Assembly: GCF_013155365.1 (NCBI RefSeq)
Contig: NZ_JABJRA010000001.1
Span: 372,001 to 436,000 of the forward strand
Length of the DNA stretch: 64,000 nucleotides
Reading direction: 5' to 3'
Origin: Nocardioides sp. zg-DK7169
GTDB lineage: Bacteria; Actinomycetota; Actinomycetes; Propionibacteriales; Nocardioidaceae
Shown: piece by piece, positions 1-7,246 of the stretch
Layout of the letters: each line of letters starts with the position of its first letter
Position numbering within the stretch: position 1 is the stretch's first letter
Position numbers and translations under genes: made by a program
Notes under the pieces: generated by a model
What the model was told of the DNA's origin: nothing
Database searches by the model: none
The model's input: the letters and a program-made list of their open reading frames with translations, nothing else

Positions 1-508
1 GCTCGTCGATCGCCGCGTCCAGGCTGAGGTCCCCGCCCTGGCGCAGGTCGAGGTCGGGGTGGGCGCCCTGGACCGCCTCGGTGGCCGCGGCCATCTCGTC
101 CAGGTCCTCGTGCCCGTCCTCGACCTCGATCGAGACGAGCGCCGCGGTCCCGCCCGCGCTCCACGCGGGTGGCGAGACCCCCGTGACGCCCTCGGCCTCC
201 CCGAGGCGCTCTCCCAGCGCGGTCGCCGCCGCTCCGGCCTCGGCGCGGTCGAGGGCCCCGCCGTCGGCGGCGGTGATCAGGACGTGCTCGGCCTCCGGGT
301 CGGCGAGGCCGGCGTCCTCGACCAGCGCGTCGGCGCGACCGGACTCCCCCACCCGGAAGTCCGCCGAGGTGGTCTCCTGGGTCGAGATGACGGAGGCGAG
401 GCCGACCGCCACGACGACCAGCACGAACCAGGCGCCGATCGCGCGCCAGGGGTGGGTCGCGCTCCACCGGGCGGCCCGGATGGGCAGGGCAGTGACGGGG
501 TTCGACAT
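1..508 (-). CDS. MMPL/RND-family transporter, N-terminal part (runs off the window)
   Basis: The first 169 residues of a large membrane transporter of the MMPL (RND-like) family; the rest lies beyond base 1. The start MSNPVTALPIRAARWSATHP is followed by one strong membrane helix (about residues 26-42, AIGAWFVLVVVAVGLASVIS) and then a soluble extracytoplasmic domain. This is the standard MMPL opening: TM1, then a porter-like loop. The ATG at 506-508 is the first in frame after the divergent promoter region. Family members export lipids, siderophores or drugs; the substrate cannot be told here. It is divergent from the histidine kinase at 672, so that two-component system is a natural candidate regulator (inference). 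Confidence 0.85.
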   Translation of the reverse strand, partial: MSNPVTALPIRAARWSATHPWRAIGAWFVLVVVAVGLASVISTQETTSADFRVGESGRADALVEDAGLADPEAEHVLITAADGGALDRAEAGAAATALGERLGEAEGVTGVSPPAWSAGGTAALVSIEVEDGHEDLDEMAAATEAVQGAHPDLDLRQGGDLSLDAAIDE

Positions 509-606
509 CGGGGGCTCCTGGGTTCGTGCGGGGAACGGGCTGGGACCGGTGGCCGGTCCGGCTCCCCTCAGCGTCGCGAGCGCCCGGGCCGCCGTCAGGG
601 ACGCGT

Positions 607-638
607 GCACCCGGGTGCGAGGTGGTGCCAGCACCACC
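607..638. promoter_or_regulatory. Two adjacent palindromes between divergent MMPL and kinase genes
   Basis: Bases 607-618 read GCACCCGGGTGC, a perfect 12-base palindrome. Two bases further on, 621-628 (GGTGGTGC) and 631-638 (GCACCACC) are perfect inverted repeats around a 2-base centre. Both share the word GGTGC/GCACC. They lie in the 163-base gap between divergent start codons, where operators would be expected. Protein binding is inferred; GC-rich palindromes also arise by chance. Confidence 0.45.
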
Positions 639-671
639 GCGCCCGGCGCCCGGATCGGCGAGGATGGGGCG

Positions 672-1841
672 GTGAGCACCCCGATCCCTCCGGCCGCCCG
701 GCGCCCGAGCCGGCTGCGGCTGACGGCGTACGCGCTGGCCCAGGTGGCGGCGGCCCCGCTCGCGCTGCTGCTCCTCGTGGTCCTGGTCGTCGGGGGTGCC
801 CTGGCCCTGCTCTGGGTCGGGATCGTGGTCGTGGCCCTCGCCGTGCCGGCCAGCCGCTGGCTGGCGCGCCGGCACCGGGCGATGGCGGGCGCGGTGCTGG
901 GGACCCCGCTGCCGGACCCGTACCTGCCGGCCGACGGGCCGGGCGTCGTACGCCGGGTGCTCGGGTGGGCCCGCGACCCGATGACGTGGCGCGACCTGGT
1001 CTGGCTGGCGTGGGCGGCGTCGCTCGGGCTGGCGCTCTCCCTGCTCGCGGTGCTGCTGCTCGTGGTCGTCGTGACCGGGGCGCTGTGGTACTTCGGCATC
1101 GAGCCGCTGATGCGCCTGCGCTGCGCAGTGGACCGCTGGTTCCTCGTCCCCGGCCACACCGAGCGCCTCGAGCGGCGGGTCCAGGACCTCACCGCCTCGC
1201 GTGCCGAGGTCGTCGACCACTCAGCGACCGAGCTGCGCCGCATCGAGCGGGACCTGCACGACGGCGCGCAGGCCCGCCTGGTCGCGCTCTCGATGAACCT
1301 CGGCATGGCGGAGTCGGTCCTCGCGGCCGACCCGGAGGCAGCCCGGCGACTGGTCGCGGACGCCCGGCAGAGCACGGTCGCTGCGATCGGCGACCTGCGC
1401 TCGGTGCTGCGCGGCATCCATCCCCCGGTGCTCGCCGACCGGGGCCTGGCCGGCGCCGTCGGCGCCCTCGCGCTGGACCTCGCGGTGCCCGTGCAGCTCG
1501 ACACCGCGCTGCCCGGCCGCCCGCCGGCCCCGGTCGAGTCCGCGGTCTACTTCGCGGTCGCGGAGTGCCTGGCGAACGTGGTCAAGCATTCCGGCGCCGC
1601 GCACGCCTGGGTCCGCCTCGCGCACCGCGACGGCGTGCTCTGCGCGGAGGTCGGCGACGACGGACGGGGCGGGGCGGACCCGGGACACGGCACCGGGATG
1701 CTGGGCGTCATGCGCCGCCTGGCGGCGTTCGACGGGACAATGGCGGTCTCGAGCCCGACCGGCGGGCCGACCCTCGTGACCCTGGAGGTCCCGTGCGCCT
1801 TGTCCTCGCCGAGGACCACGCCCTCCTCCGGGCCGGCCTGA
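672..1841 (+). CDS. Sensor histidine kinase, NarL/DesK-type (HisKA_3)
   Basis: Membrane-bound histidine kinase of 389 residues. The N-terminal half has hydrophobic pairs at about 24-60 and 110-140, resembling the short membrane sensor domains of actinobacterial kinases. The dimerisation/phosphoacceptor helix contains RIERDLHDGAQ with the phosphorylated His near residue 196. The HATPase domain has the N box AECLANVVKHSG (Asn near 302) and the glycine box GDDGRGG...GTGMLG (about 328-345). The GTG at 672 is chosen because GAGGATGGGG precedes it; the open frame runs further upstream but lacks kinase-like sequence. It overlaps the response regulator by 49 bases, so the two are one transcriptional unit. 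The signal sensed is unknown. Confidence 0.93.
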   Translation: MSTPIPPAARRPSRLRLTAYALAQVAAAPLALLLLVVLVVGGALALLWVGIVVVALAVPASRWLARRHRAMAGAVLGTPLPDPYLPADGPGVVRRVLGWARDPMTWRDLVWLAWAASLGLALSLLAVLLLVVVVTGALWYFGIEPLMRLRCAVDRWFLVPGHTERLERRVQDLTASRAEVVDHSATELRRIERDLHDGAQARLVALSMNLGMAESVLAADPEAARRLVADARQSTVAAIGDLRSVLRGIHPPVLADRGLAGAVGALALDLAVPVQLDTALPGRPPAPVESAVYFAVAECLANVVKHSGAAHAWVRLAHRDGVLCAEVGDDGRGGADPGHGTGMLGVMRRLAAFDGTMAVSSPTGGPTLVTLEVPCALSSPRTTPSSGPA

Positions 1842-2434
1842 CCCAGCTGCTCGAGACCCACGGGTGCCGCGTCGTCGCGGCCGTGGACAACGAGGACGAC
1901 CTGCGCGCGGCCCTGCGCCGCGACGACGTGGACGCCGCCGTGCTCGACGTGCGGATGCCGCCCACGCACACCGACGAGGGTCTGCGCGCCGCGATCGAGG
2001 CGCGAGCGGCGCGCCCCGGGTTCCCGGTGCTGGTGCTGAGCCAGTACGTCGAGCACCTCTACGCCCGCGAGCTCCTCGCCAGCGGCGAGGGGGCGGTCGG
2101 CTACCTGCTCAAGGACCGGGTCTCCGACGTCGGCGAGTTCGTCGACGGGCTGCGCCGGGTCGCCGCCGGCGGCACCGTGCTCGACCCCGAGGTGATCGCC
2201 GCGGTGATGACCCGGCGCGGCGCCTCCCCCGTCGACCGGCTCAGCCCGCGCGAGCGCGAGGTCCTGACGCTGATGGCGGAGGGCCGCTCCAACGCCGCGA
2301 TCGCCGCACGCCTGGTGGTGAGCGAGAAGGCGGTCGCCAAGCACATCAACAGCATCTTCACCAAGCTCGACCTGCCGCTCGCCCCCGACGACCACCGCCG
2401 GGTCCGCGCGGTGCTCGCCTGGCTGCGGGTCTGA
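1793..2434 (+). CDS. Response regulator, NarL/FixJ family
   Basis: DNA-binding response regulator of 213 residues paired with the kinase just upstream. The receiver domain shows the acidic pair AED (6-8), phosphoacceptor Asp near 52 in VLDVRMPP, and the conserved Lys in GYLLKDR (about 104). The C-terminal LuxR-type helix-turn-helix is clear: LSPREREVLTLMAEGRSNAAIAARL, then VSEKAVAKHINSIFTKL. The GTG start lies inside the kinase gene; the sequence matches the family from its first residues (MRLVLAEDH). Likely targets, by position only, are itself and the divergent MMPL gene. Confidence 0.94.
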   Translation: MRLVLAEDHALLRAGLTQLLETHGCRVVAAVDNEDDLRAALRRDDVDAAVLDVRMPPTHTDEGLRAAIEARAARPGFPVLVLSQYVEHLYARELLASGEGAVGYLLKDRVSDVGEFVDGLRRVAAGGTVLDPEVIAAVMTRRGASPVDRLSPREREVLTLMAEGRSNAAIAARLVVSEKAVAKHINSIFTKLDLPLAPDDHRRVRAVLAWLRV

Positions 2435-2435
2435 G

Positions 2436-3734
2436 CTAGCGCACCGTGACCGGGTGCCTGACCACCGCGTCGAACAGGTAGCCACCGTCGTTGAACGGCG
2501 CGGTCGGCAGCTGGGTGCGGCCCGCGGCGTCGGTGGCCCGCGCCAGCAGCTCGTGGGGGCCGGTGGCCGGCCGCTCCCACCGGTAGGACCAGCGGGTCCA
2601 GGACCGGTCCAGCCGCTTTCCGCGTCGCTCCTGCCGCTCGCCGTGCCGGCGCCGCTCGTGCAGGTCCGCGCGCCGCCACGTCGCTCCGCCGTCCACGCTG
2701 ACCTCGACGCGTGCGATCGGCGCCGCCCCGCTCCACGAGCGCCCGGTCAGCGTGATCGAGCGCGCGGCGGGCAGCTCGGCGTCCCAGTCGAGCTCGAAGG
2801 CGGAGCGCACCGGGTTGACCGTGAGCGGCGGCGCGTCGGACGGGTACGCGCCCCCGGTCATCCGGTACCAGATGGTGTTCCACGGCGAGCTCTGCTCGGA
2901 CGTGGAGACCTCGAGCGAGCCGAGCCACTTGATGCTGGCGATGCCCACCCACCCCGGGAGCACCAGTCGCAGCGGAAAGCCGTGGTCGGGCAGCAGCGGC
3001 TCGCCGTTGGCCGACCAGGCCAGCAGCGCGTCGTCGAGCGCCTTGCGCACCGGGAACGGGCGTCGGACCCGGCCGTGGTCCACCCCGCCGCTGACGAACG
3101 GGTCGTCGAGGCCGGTGGCCATCACCGACACCGCGTCGCGGCGGATCCCGACGCGGTCCAGCAGGTCGCGCAGCAGCACCCCCTCCCAGCGCACGGCCCC
3201 CACCGCCCCCAGCCCCCACGGCGTGCCGGAGGCCGGCGTGCCCTGCTGGGAGTCGAAGAAGCGCCGCCCGTTGCCGGTGCACTCGTGGGTCGCGGTGATC
3301 GTGGTGCGCGGCAGCCGCCGCAGCTCACGCAGGCCCAGCACCAGCGCGTCGTCCTCCGCGCGCGGGCGGGCCAGCCCGTCGCCGTGCACCCGCAGCCGGT
3401 ACGTCGCGGCGTCGATCACCGGCGTCCGGGTGTGGTTGCGCACGAACAGGTCGGCCTGCGCGGTGAGCTCCTCGCGGGCGCGCACCGCGCCCCAGCGCAT
3501 CTCGGCGTTGGTGCCGTGGACGATGAACCGGTCCGCCGGCAGCGGCTTGAGGATCGGGCCGGCGGGCGCCGGTGTGGCCGGCGCGCCCGGTGCAGGCGGC
3601 ACGCGCGGGCCCGTGCGCGGCCGGGCCGCGGCGGGCGACGCGGCGATCACCGGCGCCACCGCGGCGGCGGCGAGGGACACCTTCAGGACGCTGCGGCGGC
3701 TGGCGAGACGCGCGGGAGGAGTGGTCATGGTCAT
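2436..3734 (-). CDS. Sulfite oxidase-type molybdopterin oxidoreductase, Tat-exported
   Basis: Molybdenum-cofactor enzyme of the sulfite oxidase/SorA/YedY superfamily, 432 residues. A Tat signal is visible: twin arginine in SRRSVLK (about 12-18), a hydrophobic run, then ASPAAA, so it should fold with cofactor and be exported. The Moco domain contains HGTNAEMRW and THECTGNGR, whose Cys (near 152) would ligate molybdenum. The C-terminal half matches the Mo-co dimerisation domain (VEVSVDGGATWRRADL). No haem motif is seen. Starts at 3734 and 3728 are both possible; both lie in or next to a perfect palindrome. The substrate is not determined by sequence; sulfite or methionine-sulfoxide-like substrates are known for relatives. 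Confidence 0.9.
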   Translation of the reverse strand: MTMTTPPARLASRRSVLKVSLAAAAVAPVIAASPAAARPRTGPRVPPAPGAPATPAPAGPILKPLPADRFIVHGTNAEMRWGAVRAREELTAQADLFVRNHTRTPVIDAATYRLRVHGDGLARPRAEDDALVLGLRELRRLPRTTITATHECTGNGRRFFDSQQGTPASGTPWGLGAVGAVRWEGVLLRDLLDRVGIRRDAVSVMATGLDDPFVSGGVDHGRVRRPFPVRKALDDALLAWSANGEPLLPDHGFPLRLVLPGWVGIASIKWLGSLEVSTSEQSSPWNTIWYRMTGGAYPSDAPPLTVNPVRSAFELDWDAELPAARSITLTGRSWSGAAPIARVEVSVDGGATWRRADLHERRRHGERQERRGKRLDRSWTRWSYRWERPATGPHELLARATDAAGRTQLPTAPFNDGGYLFDAVVRHPVTVR

Positions 3735-3750
3735 TTACTACAGTAAATGA
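3731..3750. promoter_or_regulatory. Perfect 9+9 palindrome over the sulfite-oxidase start
   Basis: TCATTTACT (3731-3739) and AGTAAATGA (3742-3750) are exact inverted repeats separated by AC. This AT-rich element stands out in a GC-rich background and sits between the stop of the upstream membrane-protein gene (3757-3759) and the oxidase start, overlapping the start codon itself. A site here would block a promoter or the initiation region, so repressor control of the oxidase is likely. No cognate regulator is adjacent. Confidence 0.6.
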
Positions 3751-3756
3751 CTCAAC

Positions 3757-4782
3757 TTAGGAAGGGGTGCTGCTCCGGTCGCGCAGCGCGAGGTAGACGG
3801 CCCGCACGCCCACCGCTCGCTCGAGCTCGCGCATCACCGAGCCGAAGAACTGCACCCGGTAGGTCTCGTCGGTGACCGTCGAGACCGTGAGGTAGAGCGC
3901 CGAGAAGGAGGCCAGGAACACCGAGACCTGCACCAGCGGCATGCTCAGCTGCGACAGCGCCGGCAGCGAGTGGATGTCGTGCGGTGGGATCGCCGTCCAC
4001 GACGACTGCACGTCGAGGTCCATGACCAGGCCGCCGAAGGCCAGGAAGAACACGAAGACGCCCACGCTCAGCACCGCGACCTGCACGGCCTGGATCACCA
4101 CCAGCACCAGGACCAGGTTCCAGCGCTCGAAGCCGCGCACCTCGGCGTACGACGCGAGGCCGGGCTGCCCGCCCTCGTCGGCCAGCAGCGCGCGCGCAGC
4201 CTCGGCGACCGGCGTGCCCGCGGTGGTGCGGCGCAGGAACTCCGCGTCCACCTCGTCGTCGACCTTGTCGACCTCCTCGGGCAGGCGCACCAGCAGGAAG
4301 CCGGTGGCCAGCAGCACGAAGAGCAGCGCGGTCAGCCACAGCGTGCCGGTGGGCAGGTCGGCGGCGACCTGCCAGACCTCGGCGTTGATGAACAAGAAGG
4401 TGACGAAGAGCAGCAGGAGCGGCAGCGCGCGGCTCATCATCGGCAGCAGCGTGCGCAGGCTGCCGAAGGTGCGTCCCAGCGCCCAGCGCACGATCGGGGC
4501 GGCGCGCAGTGCGGTGAGCGCGTAGAGCAGCACCGCCACCATCGCGGCGGAGATCATCAGCGCGGGCGCGACGCTCGGCTGGCCGCTCACCCAGGCCAGG
4601 GCGGCCCCGGTGCCGGCGGCCAGGACGCCGATCAGCACCGCCAGCGGCAGGGTGCGGCGTCCGCGCAGGGCGGCGCTGGCCGCGGCGCGCTCCTCGGGGA
4701 CGAAGTAGGCGAGGCCGTGGGTCAGGAACCACGCGTCGGTCGCTGCGAGCAGGTCACGTGGCGGCGCCGCCCCCTGCCTCAC
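3757..4782 (-). CDS. Multi-pass membrane protein of unknown function
   Basis: 341-residue integral membrane protein with about six hydrophobic helices: LAVLIGVLAAGTGAALAWVS, ALMISAAMVAVLLYAL, LPLLLLFVTFLFINA, LTALLFVLLATGFLLV, a long segment around VLVLVVIQAVQVAVLSVGVFVFF, and VFLASFSALYLTV near the end. An acidic loop (EEVDKVDDEVDAEF) separates helices 4 and 5. I do not recognise the family. The GTG at 4782 is chosen because it overlaps the TGA of ribF in a GTGA junction, which implies coupled translation; the frame is open further upstream but overlaps ribF completely there. Co-expression with ribF gives no obvious functional hint. Confidence 0.75.
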   Translation of the reverse strand: MRQGAAPPRDLLAATDAWFLTHGLAYFVPEERAAASAALRGRRTLPLAVLIGVLAAGTGAALAWVSGQPSVAPALMISAAMVAVLLYALTALRAAPIVRWALGRTFGSLRTLLPMMSRALPLLLLFVTFLFINAEVWQVAADLPTGTLWLTALLFVLLATGFLLVRLPEEVDKVDDEVDAEFLRRTTAGTPVAEAARALLADEGGQPGLASYAEVRGFERWNLVLVLVVIQAVQVAVLSVGVFVFFLAFGGLVMDLDVQSSWTAIPPHDIHSLPALSQLSMPLVQVSVFLASFSALYLTVSTVTDETYRVQFFGSVMRELERAVGVRAVYLALRDRSSTPS

Positions 4783-5714
4783 GGGACGAGCAGCTCGCGC
4801 GCCCGGCGCACGTCGTCGTCCATCTGGACGATCAGCGCGTCGACGGAGTCGAAGGCCACCATGCCGCGCAGCCGCTCCACGAAGGAGACCTCGACCTCCA
4901 CGCCGTACAGCTCCAGGTCGGTGCGGTCGAGCACGTAGCTCTCCACCCGACGGGCGCGGACGCCGTCGAAGGTCGGGTTGGTGCCCACCGAGATCGCGGC
5001 CGGGAAGCGCTCGCCGGTGTCGAGGCGGCGCAGCCACCCGGCGTAGACGCCGTCGGAGGGGGCGGCCGTCATCCCGTCGGTGGGGACGTTGGCGGTCGGG
5101 TATCCCAGCTCGCGTCCGCGCTGGTCGCCGCGCACGACCGCGCCGCGCACGGCGTAGGGGCGGCCCAGCGCCTCGGCGGCGCCGGCGACGTCGCCGGCGG
5201 CCAGGCAGGTGCGGACGTAGGTGGAGGACCACACCATCGGGCCCCCGTCGAGCGGGATGCCCTCGGCGGTGAACCCGTGGCGCTCCCCCGCCTCGCGCAG
5301 CGTGGCCACGTCGCCGCTGGCGCGGCTGCCGAAGCGGAAGTTGGCGCCGACCACGACCGCGGCGGCACCGAGGGCGTCGACCAGGACGCGCTGCACGAAC
5401 TCCTCCGGGGACCAGGCCGCGACGTCGTCGTCGAAGGGCACCGCGAGCACCGCGTCGGCGCCGGCCTCGCCGAGCAGCTCGGCGCGGGCCTCCATGGTGG
5501 TCAGCGTGGTGGGCGCGTGCTCGGGGCGCAGGACGGCCATCGGGTGCGGGTCGAAGGTCACCGCGACCAGGGTCAGCCCCTGCGCGTCCGCGATCGCCCT
5601 CGCTCGCGCGAGGACCTGACGGTGCCCCAGGTGCACGCCGTCGAAGTTGCCGATGACGACCGAGGTGCGGCCCAGGTCGGCCGGTACGTCGTCGAGCGAA
5701 CGCCAGATCTCCAC
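4779..5714 (-). CDS. ribF: Bifunctional riboflavin kinase / FAD synthetase
   Basis: Makes FMN from riboflavin and ATP, then FAD from FMN and ATP, in the cytoplasm. The N-terminal FAD-synthetase domain begins with the nucleotidyltransferase signature IGNFDGVHLGHRQ (about 21-33) and has the later FRFGSRASGD segment. The C-terminal riboflavin kinase domain carries GYPTANV and TFDG...ESYVLD. Length of 311 residues is typical. The GTG at 5714 (VEIWRSLDDVP) is chosen because alignment with the family starts there; a longer frame would add 24 low-complexity residues. It follows truB on the same strand, the usual actinobacterial order truB-ribF. Confidence 0.97.
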   Translation of the reverse strand: MEIWRSLDDVPADLGRTSVVIGNFDGVHLGHRQVLARARAIADAQGLTLVAVTFDPHPMAVLRPEHAPTTLTTMEARAELLGEAGADAVLAVPFDDDVAAWSPEEFVQRVLVDALGAAAVVVGANFRFGSRASGDVATLREAGERHGFTAEGIPLDGGPMVWSSTYVRTCLAAGDVAGAAEALGRPYAVRGAVVRGDQRGRELGYPTANVPTDGMTAAPSDGVYAGWLRRLDTGERFPAAISVGTNPTFDGVRARRVESYVLDRTDLELYGVEVEVSFVERLRGMVAFDSVDALIVQMDDDVRRARELLVP

Positions 5715-5782
5715 ACGCAGAACCCTACTTGCGGGCTGCGGGCGGATCGGTCCCGGCCCGGTCACCCGGGGTGCGCCGTGGG

Positions 5783-6658
5783 TCACACGAACACCGCGAC
5801 CGCGCGCGCCCGGCCCTCGCGCGGCTCGTAGAGCGCCAGGAACTCCCCGTCGGGCGCGAACACCGCGCTCAGCGCGTCCAGCTCCAGGTCCAGGGCACGG
5901 CCGACCCGGACGTCGCCGGCGGCGGACTCGTCGAGCTCCACCGCGGGGAAGGCCGCCCGGGCCGCCTCGGCGATCGGGAGCATCGTGAAGGAGTCGGTCA
6001 GCTCCTCGAGCGTGTGCGCCACCGTGAGGTCGTAGGGGCCCACCGCCGTACGCCGCAGCGCCGTGAGGTGGCCGCCGACCCCGAGGGCGACGCCCACGTC
6101 ACGGGCGATCGCCCGCACGTAGGTGCCGCTGGAGCAGCGCAGCGAGACGTCGACGTCCACGTGCTCGCCGACCGTGCGCACGTCGGAGACGGTGAGCTCG
6201 TGGACCGTCACCGGGCGCGCCTTCAGCTCGACCTGCTCGCCGTCGCGGACCCGCTGGTAGGCGCGCTTGCCGTCGACCTTGATCGCCGAGACCGCTGTCG
6301 GCACCTGCTCGAGGTCACCGACCTGGGTGGCGAACGCCGCCCGGACCGCCGCCTCGTCGAGGTGCGCGGCCGGGGTGGTGGCCAGCACCTCGCCCTCGGC
6401 GTCGTCGGTGCTGGTCGCCACGCCCAGGCGGACGGTGGCCTCGTAGCCCTTCTCGGTGAGCATCAGGTGCCCCAGCAGCCGGGTGGCCCGGTTGATGCCG
6501 AGCACCAGCACGCCGGTGGCCATCGGGTCCAGCGTTCCGGCGTGGCCCACCTTGCGGGTGCCGGCCAGCCGGCGTACCCGCGCGACGACGTCGTGCGAGG
6601 TCATGCCGCCGGGCTTGTCGACGACGACCAGCCCGGCGAGACCGGACTCGGCACTCAC
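5783..6658 (-). CDS. truB: tRNA pseudouridine(55) synthase TruB
   Basis: Converts U55 in the T-loop of tRNAs to pseudouridine. 291 residues. The family opening [15 protein letters not shown] (about 11-25) is followed by [11 protein letters not shown] with the catalytic Asp near residue 44, and the RYVRAI-type motif appears as [10 protein letters not shown]. The C-terminus has the extended PUA-like tail common in actinobacteria. It overlaps rbfA by four bases (ATGA), so the two are translationally coupled in the infB-rbfA-truB-ribF order. Confidence 0.98.
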   Translation of the reverse strand: MSAESGLAGLVVVDKPGGMTSHDVVARVRRLAGTRKVGHAGTLDPMATGVLVLGINRATRLLGHLMLTEKGYEATVRLGVATSTDDAEGEVLATTPAAHLDEAAVRAAFATQVGDLEQVPTAVSAIKVDGKRAYQRVRDGEQVELKARPVTVHELTVSDVRTVGEHVDVDVSLRCSSGTYVRAIARDVGVALGVGGHLTALRRTAVGPYDLTVAHTLEELTDSFTMLPIAEAARAAFPAVELDESAAGDVRVGRALDLELDALSAVFAPDGEFLALYEPREGRARAVAVFV

Positions 6659-7140
6659 TCCTCGTCGGCGCGCTCGCGCGCCACCGTGTCCTCGTCGTCC
6701 TCGGACTCCTCGTCGTCGCCCTCGACGCGCGGCTTCTTGTACGGGTCCTCGCCGGCGGCGTACGTCGCGCCCTCACGGGCGGCCGCGACCTGCTCGTCGG
6801 ACTGGCGCGCGCGGGCGAGCACCTCGTCGAGCTGGCGGGCGGTCTCGGGCAGCGCGTCGTGCACGAACGACAGGGTCGGCGCGGTGCGCATCTGCAGCTG
6901 CTTGGCGACCTCGGAGCGCAGCAGGCCCCTGGCCGACTCCAGCGCGGCGGCGGTGCCGGCCATCTCCTCCTCATCGCCCAGGACGGTGTAGAACACGGTC
7001 GCCTGCTGGGAGTCGCCGGTCACCCGGACGTCGGTGACGGTGACGAAGCCGAGCCGCGGGTCCTTGATCCGGCGCTCGAGCATCTCGGCGACGATGACCT
7101 GGATCCGATCGGCGATCTTGCGCACACGGGGGTTGCTCAT
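6655..7140 (-). CDS. rbfA: Ribosome-binding factor A
   Basis: 30S maturation factor that binds near helix 1 of 16S rRNA. 161 residues: the KH-like core is clear from [27 protein letters not shown] through [11 protein letters not shown] and [22 protein letters not shown]. After residue 125 comes an acidic, disordered C-terminal tail ([11 protein letters not shown]), longer than in E. coli RbfA but seen in other actinobacteria. It follows infB after a 106-base gap holding a strong hairpin, and overlaps truB at its end. Confidence 0.97.
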   Translation of the reverse strand: MSNPRVRKIADRIQVIVAEMLERRIKDPRLGFVTVTDVRVTGDSQQATVFYTVLGDEEEMAGTAAALESARGLLRSEVAKQLQMRTAPTLSFVHDALPETARQLDEVLARARQSDEQVAAAREGATYAAGEDPYKKPRVEGDDEESEDDEDTVARERADEE

Positions 7141-7196
7141 GGTGTCTTCCTACTCCTCCGCACCAGGTGGCGCGGTACCGACGGTCCCGAAACTGC

Positions 7197-7236
7197 CGAG
7201 TCGGCGCCACCCCCCGCGGGGAGTGGCGCCGACTCG
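7197..7236 (-). terminator. Strong hairpin after infB
   Basis: Bases 7197-7210 and 7223-7236 form a perfect 14-bp stem (arms CGAGTCGGCGCCAC and GTGGCGCCGACTCG), and the loop itself is C-run/G-run. It begins 11 bases after the infB stop on the minus strand and precedes rbfA. No long T tract follows, so it may attenuate rather than fully terminate. The arm words CGAGTCGG and GTGGCGC recur in the 22-base repeats at 47961 and 60819. Confidence 0.75.
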
Positions 7237-7246
7237 ATGACAGGGA

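Noticed and set aside
59..1792. Long open frame ahead of the response regulator, in its frame
   Set aside because: It overlaps the kinase and the MMPL gene on other frames, is Arg/Gly/Pro-rich, and has no domain; it reflects GC-rich codon bias.
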